A DNA stretch of 48,271 nt from Nymphaea colorata (GCF_008831285.2 NW_022205048.1:1-48271), one strand, 5' to 3'. Numbered from the stretch's first letter, positions 12,977 to 25,153 are shown. The notes: generated by a model from the sequence alone, not told the origin. Made by a program: numbers and translations.

Positions 12977-15900
12977 TTGTTATTACATCTATAATGAATG
13001 ATTTAAATGATTGAAATCGCAAGTTCATATGGATACAAATGGGATCTATGCATTACTTTGATGCGTGTAATTAGTCCGATGAGTTGAATTTGTTGTTACA
13101 TCTATAGTGAACGATCTAAAGGATTGAAATCACGCTTCGTACCAATACAAGTGAGATTTAAATGATTCATATGATCATGCATGCTTAATTGAATGTGTTT
13201 AACTTGTTGTTACATCTATATTAAATGATTTAGTAGATCGAAATCACAAGTTTGTATGAAAATGAATGAGATTCGAGTGATTCATTTGGTGTCTTATGGT
13301 TTACCTAATGTGTTTCACTAGTTGTTACATTTATAATGATTCTTAATACGGATGTCCTTAACAAGTGATTCATTTGTGTCATATAGTTAACCTAATGTGT
13401 TTCACTTGTAATTTAATTGAATGTGCTTAACAAGTGAATTAGGTTAACAATAGGCACCAAATGAATCACTCAAATCTCATTCATTTTCATGCAAGCCTGT
13501 GATTTCAATCTACTAAATCATTTAACATGGATATAACAATAAGTCAAGTACATTCAATAAAGTATGCGTGATCATATGAATCACTTAAATCTGACTCGTA
13601 TTGGTACGACTATAGTGCACGATCTAAAGGATTGAAATTACAAGTTCGTATCAATACAAGTGCGATTTAAGTGATTCAAATGATCACACATACTTAATTG
13701 AATGTGCTTAACTTATTGTTACATCCATGTTGCTTGATTAAGTGAACTGAAATCACAAGTTTGTATGAAAATGAATGTGATTCGAGTGATTCATTTGGTG
13801 TCTTATAGTTAACCTAACGTGTTTCACATGTTATTACATCCATGATCAATGATTTAAATAATTAAAACTCACAAGTTTATATGGATATAAAGGAGACCTA
13901 TGCATTAGTTTGATCCTTTCTAGTTTGTACGATAAGTTGAACATGTTGTTACATCTATAGTGATCGATGCACAAGTTCACATCAATACGAGTGGATTTAA
14001 GTGATTCAATTGATCACGCATATTTAATTGAATGTACTTAACTTGTTGTTACGTTTATATTAAATGATTTAGTAAATTCAAATCATAGGTTTATATGAAA
14101 ATGAATGGGATTCGAGTGATTCATTTGGTGTCTTACAGGTAACTTAATGTGTTTCACTTGTTATTACATACATTTGATCACTTATGTTTAATCGAGAGAT
14201 TATGTGATTCATTTTTACTTGTTCTTACATACATTTGATAACTTATATTTAATTGAATGTGCGTAACCATTTGTTACATACGTATAGAATGACTTAGTGG
14301 CTTGAAAAAAGAAGTCCGTTTGGAAATGAATGAGAGTCAAGTCACTATATTGGTCCCTTATAGTTAATCTAATGTATTTCACTTGTTATTACATCTATAA
14401 TGAATGATTTAAATGGTTGAAATCACAAGTTTATATGGATACAAATGGTTGAAGTCACTATATTTGTACACGTGTAGTTAGTCCGATGAGTTGAATTTGT
14501 TGTTACATCTATAGGGAACGTTCTAAAGGATTGAAATCACATGTTCGTACGAATACAAGTGAGATTTAAGTGATTCATATAATCATGCATACTTAATTGA
14601 ATGTGTTTAACTTGTTGTTACGTCTATAATAAATGATTTAGTAGATTGAAATCACAAGTTTGTGCGAAAATGAATGAGATTCGAGTGATTCATTTGGTGT
14701 CTTGTAGTTAACCTATTGTGTTTCACTTGTTATTACATCTTTGATCAATGATTTAAATGATTAAAACTTACAAGTTTGTATGGATATAAAGGAGACCTAT
14801 GCATTAGTTTGATCCCTTGTAGTTAGTTCAATAAGTTGAACTAGTTCTTACATCTATGGTGATCGATGTAAGGAATTGAAATCACAAGTTCGTATCAATA
14901 CGAGTGGGATTTAAGTGATTCATTTTATCACACATACGTAATTGAATGTGCTTAACTTGTTGTTACGTCTATATTAAATGATTTAGTAGATTAAAATCAT
15001 AGGTTTGTATGAAAATGAATGATATTGGAGTGATTCATTTGGTGTCTTGTAAGTAACCTAATGTGTTTCACTTGTTATTACATATATTTGATCACTTATA
15101 TTTAATTGAGAGATTAAGTGATTCATTTTCACTTGTTATTACATATAATTGATCACTTGTATTTAATTGAATGTGCGTGACCATTTCTTACTTACGTATA
15201 GAATGACCTAGTGGCTTTGATACCAGAAGTTCGTTTGGAATACATATATAATGAATGATTTAAATGATTGAAATCACATGTTCATGTGGATACAAACGCG
15301 TGTAGTTAGTCCGATGAGTTGAATTTATTGTTACAACTATAGTGCACGATCTAAATGATTGAAATCACAAGTTCGTATCAATACAAGTGCGATTTAAGTG
15401 ATTCAAATGATCACACATACTTAATTGAATGTGCTTAACTTGTTGTTACATCCATATTGCTAGATTAAGTGAATTCAAATCACAAGTTTGTGTGAAAATA
15501 AATGAGATTTGAGTGATTCATTTGGTGTCTTATAATTAACCTAATGTGTTTCACTCGTTATGACATCTATGATCAACGATTTAAACGATAAAAACTCACA
15601 AGTTTATATGGATGTAAAGGAGACCTATGGATTAGTTTAGTTTGATCCCTTGTAGTTTGTTCAATAAGTTGAACATGTTGTTACATCTCATTCATTTGTA
15701 TCCATACGCACACTAAATCACTCGTCTCAATACGAGTGAGATTTAAGTGATTCATTTGATCACGCATACTTAATTGAATGTGCTTAACTTGTTGTTACGT
15801 CTATATTAAATGATTTAGTATATTGAAATCATAGGTTTGTATGGAAATGAATGAGATTTGAGTGATTCATTTGGTGTCTTGTAGGTAACCTAATATGTTT

Positions 15901-16127
15901 CACTTGTTATTACATATATTTGATCACATATATTTAATTGAGAGATTAAATGATTCATTTTCACTTGTTATTACATATATTTGATCAATATATTTAATTG
16001 AGTGTGCGTAGCCATTTGTTACATACGTATAGAATGACTTAGTGGCTTGAAATAAGAAGTTCGTTTGGAAATGAATGAGAGTCAGGTCATTAAGTTGGTC
16101 CCTTACAGTTAATCTAGTGTATTTCAC
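12977..16127 (+). repeat. HOR unit 5, transition to the homogeneous zone (3,151 bp)
   Basis: The inverted segment is at 13428-13610. The first kilobase still has about five single-base losses (near 13058, 13134, 13376, 13453 and 13993). Beyond about 14.0 kb the sequence matches the units to its right. Confidence 0.95.
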
Positions 16128-19100
16128 TTGTTATTACATCTATAATGAATGATTTAAATGATTGAAATCGCAAGTTCATATGGATACAAATGGGATCTAT
16201 GCATTACTTTGAATGCGTGTAATTAGTCCGATGAGTTGAATTTGTTGTTACATCTATAGTGAACGATCTAAAGGATTGAAATCACGCGTTCGTACCAATA
16301 CAAGTGAGATTTAAATGATTCATATGATCATGCATGCTTAATTGAATGTGTTTAACTTGTTGTTACATCTATATTAAATGATTTAGTAGATCGAAATCAC
16401 AAGTTTGTATGAAAATGAATGAGATTCGAGTGATTCATTTGGTGTCTTATGGTTTACCTAATGTGTTTCACTAGTTGTTACATTTATAATGATTCTTAAT
16501 ACGGATGTCCTTAACAAGTGATTCATTTGGTGTCATATAGTTAACCTAATGTGTTTCACTTGTAATTTAATTGAATGTGCTTAACAAGTGAATTAGGTTA
16601 ACAATAGGGCACCAAATGAATCACTCAAATCTCATTCATTTTCATGCAAGCCTGTGATTTCAATCTACTAAATCATTTAACATGGATATAACAATAAGTC
16701 AAGTACATTCAATAAAGTATGCGTGATCATATGAATCACTTAAATCTGACTCGTATTGGTACGACTATAGTGCACGATCTAAAGGATTGAAATTACAAGT
16801 TCGTATCAATACAAGTGCGATTTAAGTGATTCAAATGATCACACATACTTAATTGAATGTGCTTAACTTATTGTTACATCCATGTTGCTTGATTAAGTGA
16901 ACTGAAATCACAAGTTTGTATGAAAATGAATGTGATTCGAGTGATTCATTTGGTGTCTTATAGTTAACCTAACGTGTTTCACATGTTATTACATCCATGA
17001 TCAATGATTTAAATAATTAAAACTCACAAGTTTATATGGATATAAAGGAGACCTATGCATTAGTTTGATCCTTTCTAGTTTGTACGATAAGTTGAACATG
17101 TTGTTACATCTATAGTGATCGATGCACAAGTTCACATCAATACGAGTGGGATTTAAGTGATTCAATTGATCACGCATATTTAATTGAATGTACTTAACTT
17201 GTTGTTACGTTTATATTAAATGATTTAGTAAATTCAAATCATAGGTTTATATGAAAATGAATGGGATTCGAGTGATTCATTTGGTGTCTTACAGGTAACT
17301 TAATGTGTTTCACTTGTTATTACATACATTTGATCACTTATGTTTAATCGAGAGATTATGTGATTCATTTTTACTTGTTCTTACATACATTTGATAACTT
17401 ATATTTAATTGAATGTGCGTAACCATTTGTTACATACGTATAGAATGACTTAGTGGCTTGAAAAAAGAAGTCCGTTTGGAAATGAATGAGAGTCAAGTCA
17501 CTATATTGGTCCCTTATAGTTAATCTAATGTATTTCACTTGTTATTACATCTATAATGAATGATTTAAATGGTTGAAATCACAAGTTTATATGGATACAA
17601 ATGGTTGAAGTCACTATATTTGTACACGTGTAGTTAGTCCGATGAGTTGAATTTGTTGTTACATCTATAGGGAACGTTCTAAAGGATTGAAATCACATGT
17701 TCGTACGAATACAAGTGAGATTTAAGTGATTCATATAATCATGCATACTTAATTGAATGTGTTTAACTTGTTGTTACGTCTATAATAAATGATTTAGTAG
17801 ATTGAAATCACAAGTTTGTGCGAAAATGAATGAGATTCGAGTGATTCATTTGGTGTCTTGTAGTTAACCTATTGTGTTTCACTTGTTATTACATCTTTGA
17901 TCAATGATTTAAATGATTAAAACTTACAAGTTTGTATGGATATAAAGGAGACCTATGCATTAGTTTGATCCCTTGTAGTTAGTTCAATAAGTTGAACTAG
18001 TTCTTACATCTATGGTGATCGATGTAAGGAATTGAAATCACAAGTTCGTATCAATACGAGTGGGATTTAAGTGATTCATTTTATCACACATACGTAATTG
18101 AATGTGCTTAACTTGTTGTTACGTCTATATTAAATGATTTAGTAGATTAAAATCATAGGTTTGTATGAAAATGAATGATATTGGAGTGATTCATTTGGTG
18201 TCTTGTAAGTAACCTAATGTGTTTCACTTGTTATTACATATATTTGATCACTTATATTTAATTGAGAGATTAAGTGATTCATTTTCACTTGTTATTACAT
18301 ATAATTGATCACTTGTATTTAATTGAATGTGCGTGACCATTTCTTACTTACGTATAGAATGACCTAGTGGCTTTGATACCAGAAGTTCGTTTGGAATACA
18401 TATATAATGAATGATTTAAATGATTGAAATCACATGTTCATGTGGATACAAACGCGTGTAGTTAGTCCGATGAGTTGAATTTATTGTTACAACTATAGTG
18501 CACGATCTAAATGATTGAAATCACAAGTTCGTATCAATACAAGTGCGATTTAAGTGATTCAAATGATCACACATACTTAATTGAATGTGCTTAACTTGTT
18601 GTTACATCCATATTGCTAGATTAAGTGAATTCAAATCACAAGTTTGTGTGAAAATAAATGAGATTTGAGTGATTCATTTGGTGTCTTATAATTAACCTAA
18701 TGTGTTTCACTCGTTATGACATCTATGATCAACGATTTAAACGATAAAAACTCACAAGTTTATATGGATGTAAAGGAGACCTATGGATTAGTTTAGTTTG
18801 ATCCTTGTAGTTTGTTCAATAAGTTGAACATGTTGTTACATCTCATTCATTTGTATCCATACGCACACTAAATCACTCGTCTCATACGAGTGAGATTTAA
18901 GTGATTCATTTGATCACGCATACTTAATTGAATGTGCTTAACTTGTTGTTACGTCTATATTAAATGATTTAGTATATTGAAATCATAGGTTTGTATGGAA
19001 ATGAATGAGATTTGAGTGATTCATTTGGTGTCTTGTAGGTAACCTAATATGTTTCACTTGTTATTACATATATTTGATCACATATATTTAATTGAGAGAT

Positions 19101-19281
19101 TAAATGATTCATTTTCACTTGTTATTACATATATTTGATCAATATATTTAATTGAGTGTGCGTAGCCATTTGTTACATACGTATAGAATGACTTAGTGGC
19201 TTGAAATAAGAAGTTCGTTTGGAAATGAATGAGAGTCAGGTCATTAAGTTGGTCCCTTACAGTTAATCTAGTGTATTTCAC
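16128..19281 (+). repeat. HOR unit 6 (3,154 bp)
   Basis: Canonical three-block unit with the inverted segment at 16582-16765. It carries the 5-nt hairpin-loop variant near 18882 and one C missing near 18804, which together account for its being 2 bp short. Confidence 0.97.
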
Positions 19282-22200
19282 TTGTTATTACATCTATAAT
19301 GAATGATTTAAATGATTGAAATCGCAAGTTCATATGGATACAAATGGGATCTATGCATTACTTTGAATGCGTGTAATTAGTCCGATGAGTTGAATTTGTT
19401 GTTACATCTATAGTGAACGATCTAAAGGATTGAAATCACGCGTTCGTACCAATACAAGTGAGATTTAAATGATTCATATGATCATGCATGCTTAATTGAA
19501 TGTGTTTAACTTGTTGTTACATCTATATTAAATGATTTAGTAGATCGAAATCACAAGTTTGTATGAAAATGAATGAGATTCGAGTGATTCATTTGGTGTC
19601 TTATGGTTTACCTAATGTGTTTCACTAGTTGTTACATTTATAATGATTCTTAATACGGATGTCCTTAACAAGTGATTCATTTGGTGTCATATAGTTAACC
19701 TAATGTGTTTCACTTGTAATTTAATTGAATGTGCTTAACAAGTGAATTAGGTTAACAATAGGGCACCAAATGAATCACTCAAATCTCATTCATTTTCATG
19801 CAAGCCTGTGATTTCAATCTACTAAATCATTTAACATGGATATAACAATAAGTCAAGTACATTCAATAAAGTATGCGTGATCATATGAATCACTTAAATC
19901 TGACTCGTATTGGTACGACTATAGTGCACGATCTAAAGGATTGAAATTACAAGTTCGTATCAATACAAGTGCGATTTAAGTGATTCAAATGATCACACAT
20001 ACTTAATTGAATGTGCTTAACTTATTGTTACATCCATGTTGCTTGATTAAGTGAACTGAAATCACAAGTTTGTATGAAAATGAATGTGATTCGAGTGATT
20101 CATTTGGTGTCTTATAGTTAACCTAACGTGTTTCACATGTTATTACATCCATGATCAATGATTTAAATAATTAAAACTCACAAGTTTATATGGATATAAA
20201 GGAGACCTATGCATTAGTTTGATCCTTTCTAGTTTGTACGATAAGTTGAACATGTTGTTACATCTATAGTGATCGATGCACAAGTTCACATCAATACGAG
20301 TGGGATTTAAGTGATTCAATTGATCACGCATATTTAATTGAATGTACTTAACTTGTTGTTACGTTTATATTAAATGATTTAGTAAATTCAAATCATAGGT
20401 TTATATGAAAATGAATGGGATTCGAGTGATTCATTTGGTGTCTTACAGGTAACTTAATGTGTTTCACTTGTTATTACATACATTTGATCACTTATGTTTA
20501 ATCGAGAGATTATGTGATTCATTTTTACTTGTTCTTACATACATTTGATAACTTATATTTAATTGAATGTGCGTAACCATTTGTTACATACGTATAGAAT
20601 GACTTAGTGGCTTGAAAAAAGAAGTCCGTTTGGAAATGAATGAGAGTCAAGTCACTATATTGGTCCCTTATAGTTAATCTAATGTATTTCACTTGTTATT
20701 ACATCTATAATGAATGATTTAAATGGTTGAAATCACAAGTTTATATGGATACAAATGGTTGAAGTCACTATATTTGTACACGTGTAGTTAGTCCGATGAG
20801 TTGAATTTGTTGTTACATCTATAGGGAACGTTCTAAAGGATTGAAATCACATGTTCGTACGAATACAAGTGAGATTTAAGTGATTCATATAATCATGCAT
20901 ACTTAATTGAATGTGTTTAACTTGTTGTTACGTCTATAATAAATGATTTAGTAGATTGAAATCACAAGTTTGTGCGAAAATGAATGAGATTCGAGTGATT
21001 CATTTGGTGTCTTGTAGTTAACCTATTGTGTTTCACTTGTTATTACATCTTTGATCAATGATTTAAATGATTAAAACTTACAAGTTTGTATGGATATAAA
21101 GGAGACCTATGCATTAGTTTGATCCCTTGTAGTTAGTTCAATAAGTTGAACTAGTTCTTACATCTATGGTGATCGATGTAAGGAATTGAAATCACAAGTT
21201 CGTATCAATACGAGTGGGATTTAAGTGATTCATTTTATCACACATACGTAATTGAATGTGCTTAACTTGTTGTTACGTCTATATTAAATGATTTAGTAGA
21301 TTAAAATCATAGGTTTGTATGAAAATGAATGATATTGGAGTGATTCATTTGGTGTCTTGTAAGTAACCTAATGTGTTTCACTTGTTATTACATATATTTG
21401 ATCACTTATATTTAATTGAGAGATTAAGTGATTCATTTTCACTTGTTATTACATATAATTGATCACTTGTATTTAATTGAATGTGCGTGACCATTTCTTA
21501 CTTACGTATAGAATGACCTAGTGGCTTTGATACCAGAAGTTCGTTTGGAATACATATATAATGAATGATTTAAATGATTGAAATCACATGTTCATGTGGA
21601 TACAAACGCGTGTAGTTAGTCCGATGAGTTGAATTTATTGTTACAACTATAGTGCACGATCTAAATGATTGAAATCACAAGTTCGTATCAATACAAGTGC
21701 GATTTAAGTGATTCAAATGATCACACATACTTAATTGAATGTGCTTAACTTGTTGTTACATCCATATTGCTAGATTAAGTGAATTCAAATCACAAGTTTG
21801 TGTGAAAATAAATGAGATTTGAGTGATTCATTTGGTGTCTTATAATTAACCTAATGTGTTTCACTCGTTATGACATCTATGATCAACGATTTAAACGATA
21901 AAAACTCACAAGTTTATATGGATGTAAAGGAGACCTATGGATTAGTTTAGTTTGATCCCTTGTAGTTTGTTCAATAAGTTGAACATGTTGTTACATCTCA
22001 TTCATTTGTATCCATACGCACACTAAATCACTCGTCTCATACGAGTGAGATTTAAGTGATTCATTTGATCACGCATACTTAATTGAATGTGCTTAACTTG
22101 TTGTTACGTCTATATTAAATGATTTAGTATATTGAAATCATAGGTTTGTATGGAAATGAATGAGATTTGAGTGATTCATTTGGTGTCTTGTAGGTAACCT

Positions 22201-22436
22201 AATATGTTTCACTTGTTATTACATATATTTGATCACATATATTTAATTGAGAGATTAAATGATTCATTTTCACTTGTTATTACATATATTTGATCAATAT
22301 ATTTAATTGAGTGTGCGTAGCCATTTGTTACATACGTATAGAATGACTTAGTGGCTTGAAATAAGAAGTTCGTTTGGAAATGAATGAGAGTCAGGTCATT
22401 AAGTTGGTCCCTTACAGTTAATCTAGTGTATTTCAC
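19282..22436 (+). repeat. HOR unit 7 (3,155 bp)
   Basis: Canonical unit with the inverted segment at 19736-19919. It has the 5-nt hairpin-loop variant near 22035, which explains the 1 bp difference from the 3,156 bp form. Confidence 0.97.
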
Positions 22437-22550
22437 TTGTTATTACATCTATAATGAATGATTTAAATGATTGAAATCGCAAGTTCATATGGATACAAAT
22501 GGGATCTATGCATTACTTTGAATGCGTGTAATTAGTCCGATGAGTTGAAT
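22437..22550 (+). repeat. Gamma-class monomer, example (114 bp)
   Basis: The head TTGTTATTACATCTATAATG is followed by AATGATTTAAATGATTGAAA. The class-specific second half contains GATCTATGCATTACTTTG, then GTCCGATGAGTTGAAT at its end. Other gamma copies replace the middle with a GGAGACCTATGCATTAGTTT version. The shared head and core show descent from the same ancestor as alpha and beta. Confidence 0.9.
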
Positions 22551-22665
22551 TTGTTGTTACATCTATAGTGAACGATCTAAAGGATTGAAATCACGCGTTC
22601 GTACCAATACAAGTGAGATTTAAATGATTCATATGATCATGCATGCTTAATTGAATGTGTTTAAC
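22551..22665 (+). repeat. Alpha-class monomer, example (115 bp)
   Basis: The head TTGTTGTTACATCTATAGTG leads to the shared GGATTGAAATCAC core. The class-specific part contains GTACCAATACAAGTGAG, an ATGAT-7 nt-ATCAT dyad (GTGAT-7 nt-ATCAC in other alphas) and the tail CTTAATTGAATGTG followed by TTTAAC or CTTAAC. Confidence 0.9.
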
Positions 22666-22780
22666 TTGTTGTTACATCTATATTAAATGATTTAGTAGAT
22701 CGAAATCACAAGTTTGTATGAAAATGAATGAGATTCGAGTGATTCATTTGGTGTCTTATGGTTTACCTAATGTGTTTCAC
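22666..22780 (+). repeat. Beta-class monomer, example (115 bp)
   Basis: The head TTGTTGTTACATCTATATTA is followed by AATGATTTAGTAGAT and the shared GAAATCACAAGTTTGTATG core. The class-specific half contains GAGTGATTCATTTGGTGTCT and ends in CCTAATGTGTTTCAC. Beta is the most frequent full-length class in the HOR. Confidence 0.9.
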
Positions 22781-22894
22781 TAGTTGTTACATTTATAATG
22801 ATTCTTAATACGGATGTCCTTAACAAGTGATTCATTTGGTGTCATATAGTTAACCTAATGTGTTTCACTTGTAATTTAATTGAATGTGCTTAAC
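22781..22894 (+). repeat. Chimeric spacer of three monomer fragments between the palindrome arms
   Basis: It consists of a gamma-like head joined to an alpha-like tail (22781-22824, ending in GGATGTCCTTAAC), a beta second half (22825-22868), and a second head-plus-alpha-tail piece (22869-22894, TTTAATTGAATGTGCTTAAC). The pieces are recognisable by their class-specific ends. It is present in every unit that covers this position. Confidence 0.8.
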
Positions 22895-22934
22895 AAGTGA
22901 ATTAGGTTAACAATAGGGCACCAAATGAATCACT
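22826..22934. repeat. Inner inverted repeat, arms ~45 bp with 20 nt loop
   Basis: Left arm 22826-22872 (AGTGATTCATTTGG to CACTTGT) pairs with right arm 22893-22934 (ACAAGTG to CCAAATGAATCACT). There are a few mismatches around 22841-22848 and one ~5-base gap. The loop at 22873-22892 is AATTTAATTGAATGTGCTTA. It sits between the arms of the larger palindrome. Confidence 0.88.
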
Positions 22935-23074
22935 CAAATCTCATTCATTTTCATGCAAGCCTGTGATTTCAATCTACTAAATCATTTAACATGGATATAA
23001 CAATAAGTCAAGTACATTCAATAAAGTATGCGTGATCATATGAATCACTTAAATCTGACTCGTATTGGTACGAC
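22891..23074 (-). repeat. Inverted beta-alpha segment (reference copy; one per HOR)
   Basis: Read on the minus strand this is a partial alpha (from GTCGTACCAATACGAGT) followed by a complete beta (containing GAGTGATTCATTTGGTG). On the plus strand it therefore reads GAATCACT, then CTCATTCATTTTCAT, the reverse of its neighbours. The left join shares TAAC with both orientations and the right join shares about two bases, so the inversion junctions look microhomology-mediated. The same junctions occur in all units from 1 to 48271, so one ancestral event was amplified with the HOR. Confidence 0.93.
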
Positions 23075-23622
23075 TATAGTGCACGATCTAAAGGATTGAA
23101 ATTACAAGTTCGTATCAATACAAGTGCGATTTAAGTGATTCAAATGATCACACATACTTAATTGAATGTGCTTAACTTATTGTTACATCCATGTTGCTTG
23201 ATTAAGTGAACTGAAATCACAAGTTTGTATGAAAATGAATGTGATTCGAGTGATTCATTTGGTGTCTTATAGTTAACCTAACGTGTTTCACATGTTATTA
23301 CATCCATGATCAATGATTTAAATAATTAAAACTCACAAGTTTATATGGATATAAAGGAGACCTATGCATTAGTTTGATCCTTTCTAGTTTGTACGATAAG
23401 TTGAACATGTTGTTACATCTATAGTGATCGATGCACAAGTTCACATCAATACGAGTGGGATTTAAGTGATTCAATTGATCACGCATATTTAATTGAATGT
23501 ACTTAACTTGTTGTTACGTTTATATTAAATGATTTAGTAAATTCAAATCATAGGTTTATATGAAAATGAATGGGATTCGAGTGATTCATTTGGTGTCTTA
23601 CAGGTAACTTAATGTGTTTCAC

Positions 23623-23732
23623 TTGTTATTACATACATTTGATCACTTATGTTTAATCGAGAGATTATGTGATTCATTTTTACTTGTTCTTACATACATT
23701 TGATAACTTATATTTAATTGAATGTGCGTAAC
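23623..23732 (+). repeat. Delta module, copy in block 1 (61 + 49 bp)
   Basis: Two shortened monomers in tandem. The first has a gamma-like head, an alpha-like GATCACTTATGTTTAAT piece and a beta-like GTGATTCATTTT piece. The second joins the head to an alpha tail (TTTAATTGAATGTGCGTAAC). A beta copy starting CATTTGTTACATACGTATAG always follows. Confidence 0.8.
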
Positions 23733-23847
23733 CATTTGTTACATACGTATAGAATGACTTAGTGGCTTGAAAAAAGAAGTCCGTTTGGAAATGAATGAGA
23801 GTCAAGTCACTATATTGGTCCCTTATAGTTAATCTAATGTATTTCAC

Positions 23848-24708
23848 TTGTTATTACATCTATAATGAATGATTTAAATGGTTGAAATCACAAGTTTATA
23901 TGGATACAAATGGTTGAAGTCACTATATTTGTACACGTGTAGTTAGTCCGATGAGTTGAATTTGTTGTTACATCTATAGGGAACGTTCTAAAGGATTGAA
24001 ATCACATGTTCGTACGAATACAAGTGAGATTTAAGTGATTCATATAATCATGCATACTTAATTGAATGTGTTTAACTTGTTGTTACGTCTATAATAAATG
24101 ATTTAGTAGATTGAAATCACAAGTTTGTGCGAAAATGAATGAGATTCGAGTGATTCATTTGGTGTCTTGTAGTTAACCTATTGTGTTTCACTTGTTATTA
24201 CATCTTTGATCAATGATTTAAATGATTAAAACTTACAAGTTTGTATGGATATAAAGGAGACCTATGCATTAGTTTGATCCCTTGTAGTTAGTTCAATAAG
24301 TTGAACTAGTTCTTACATCTATGGTGATCGATGTAAGGAATTGAAATCACAAGTTCGTATCAATACGAGTGGGATTTAAGTGATTCATTTTATCACACAT
24401 ACGTAATTGAATGTGCTTAACTTGTTGTTACGTCTATATTAAATGATTTAGTAGATTAAAATCATAGGTTTGTATGAAAATGAATGATATTGGAGTGATT
24501 CATTTGGTGTCTTGTAAGTAACCTAATGTGTTTCACTTGTTATTACATATATTTGATCACTTATATTTAATTGAGAGATTAAGTGATTCATTTTCACTTG
24601 TTATTACATATAATTGATCACTTGTATTTAATTGAATGTGCGTGACCATTTCTTACTTACGTATAGAATGACCTAGTGGCTTTGATACCAGAAGTTCGTT
24701 TGGAATAC
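23848..24708 (+). repeat. Block 2 of the reference HOR (861 bp)
   Basis: Subunits: gamma4 23848-23961, alpha4 23962-24076, beta5 24077-24191, gamma5 24192-24306, alpha5 24307-24421, beta6 24422-24536, delta 24537-24646, truncated beta7 24647-24708. Full monomers are 114 or 115 bp. The terminal beta is cut at 62 bp where it fuses with a truncated gamma of block 3. Confidence 0.88.
24537..24646 (+). repeat. Delta module, copy in block 2 (61 + 49 bp)
   Basis: Same layout as the delta in block 1, with GATCACTTATATTTAATTGA then AGTGATTCATTTTCAC. The TGATCACTTA and TAAGTGATTCA pieces are near-complementary and could form a short stem with a one-base bulge. A truncated beta7 follows. Confidence 0.8.
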
Positions 24709-25153
24709 ATATATAATGAATGATTTAAATGATTGAAATCACATGTTCATGTGGATACAAACGCGTGTAGTTAGTCCGATGAGTTGAATTTATTGTTACA
24801 ACTATAGTGCACGATCTAAATGATTGAAATCACAAGTTCGTATCAATACAAGTGCGATTTAAGTGATTCAAATGATCACACATACTTAATTGAATGTGCT
24901 TAACTTGTTGTTACATCCATATTGCTAGATTAAGTGAATTCAAATCACAAGTTTGTGTGAAAATAAATGAGATTTGAGTGATTCATTTGGTGTCTTATAA
25001 TTAACCTAATGTGTTTCACTCGTTATGACATCTATGATCAACGATTTAAACGATAAAAACTCACAAGTTTATATGGATGTAAAGGAGACCTATGGATTAG
25101 TTTAGTTTGATCCCTTGTAGTTTGTTCAATAAGTTGAACATGTTGTTACATCT

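Larger units (their letters stand above)
22599..23073. repeat. Long imperfect palindrome (arms 182 and 176 bp, spacer 117 bp)
   Basis: The left arm 22599-22780 (most of alpha1 plus beta1) is the reverse complement, by eye at roughly 80-85%, of the right arm 22898-23073. The arms begin at TCGTACC and end at GGTACGA. One such structure occurs in each complete HOR, so single strands could fold into large hairpins spaced about 3.16 kb apart. Confidence 0.88.
22437..23847 (+). repeat. Block 1 of the reference HOR (1,411 bp, contains the inversion)
   Basis: Subunits: gamma1 22437-22550, alpha1 22551-22665, beta1 22666-22780, chimeric spacer 22781-22894, inverted beta-alpha 22891-23074, truncated alpha2 23074-23176, beta2 23177-23291, gamma2 23292-23406, alpha3 23407-23507 (14 bp internal loss), beta3 23508-23622, delta 23623-23732, beta4 23733-23847. 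Compared with blocks 2 and 3 it has an extra trimer plus the spacer and inverted piece at its front, about 550 bp in all. The rest follows the same alpha-beta-gamma-alpha-beta-delta-beta order. Confidence 0.88.

Noticed and set aside
22801-22824. The stretch around ATACGGATGTCC looked like unique inserted sequence between the palindrome arms.
   Set aside because: It aligns with the alpha tail (CTTAATTGAATGTGCTTAAC) with a few changes, so it is a diverged monomer fragment.
22599-23073. The inverted arms could be terminal inverted repeats of a transposon such as a MITE.
   Set aside because: Both arms are ordinary alpha-beta monomers, the spacer is monomer fragments, and there is no target-site duplication. 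An inversion within the satellite explains it better.
24677-24690. On the minus strand TGGTATCAAAGCCA resembles the initiator-methionine tRNA primer-binding site of plant LTR retrotransposons (13 of 14 bases).
   Set aside because: The paralogous betas have TTGAAAAAAG or TTGAAATAAG at the same place, so the match arose within the monomer. There is no LTR end, no polypurine tract and no coding remnant nearby.
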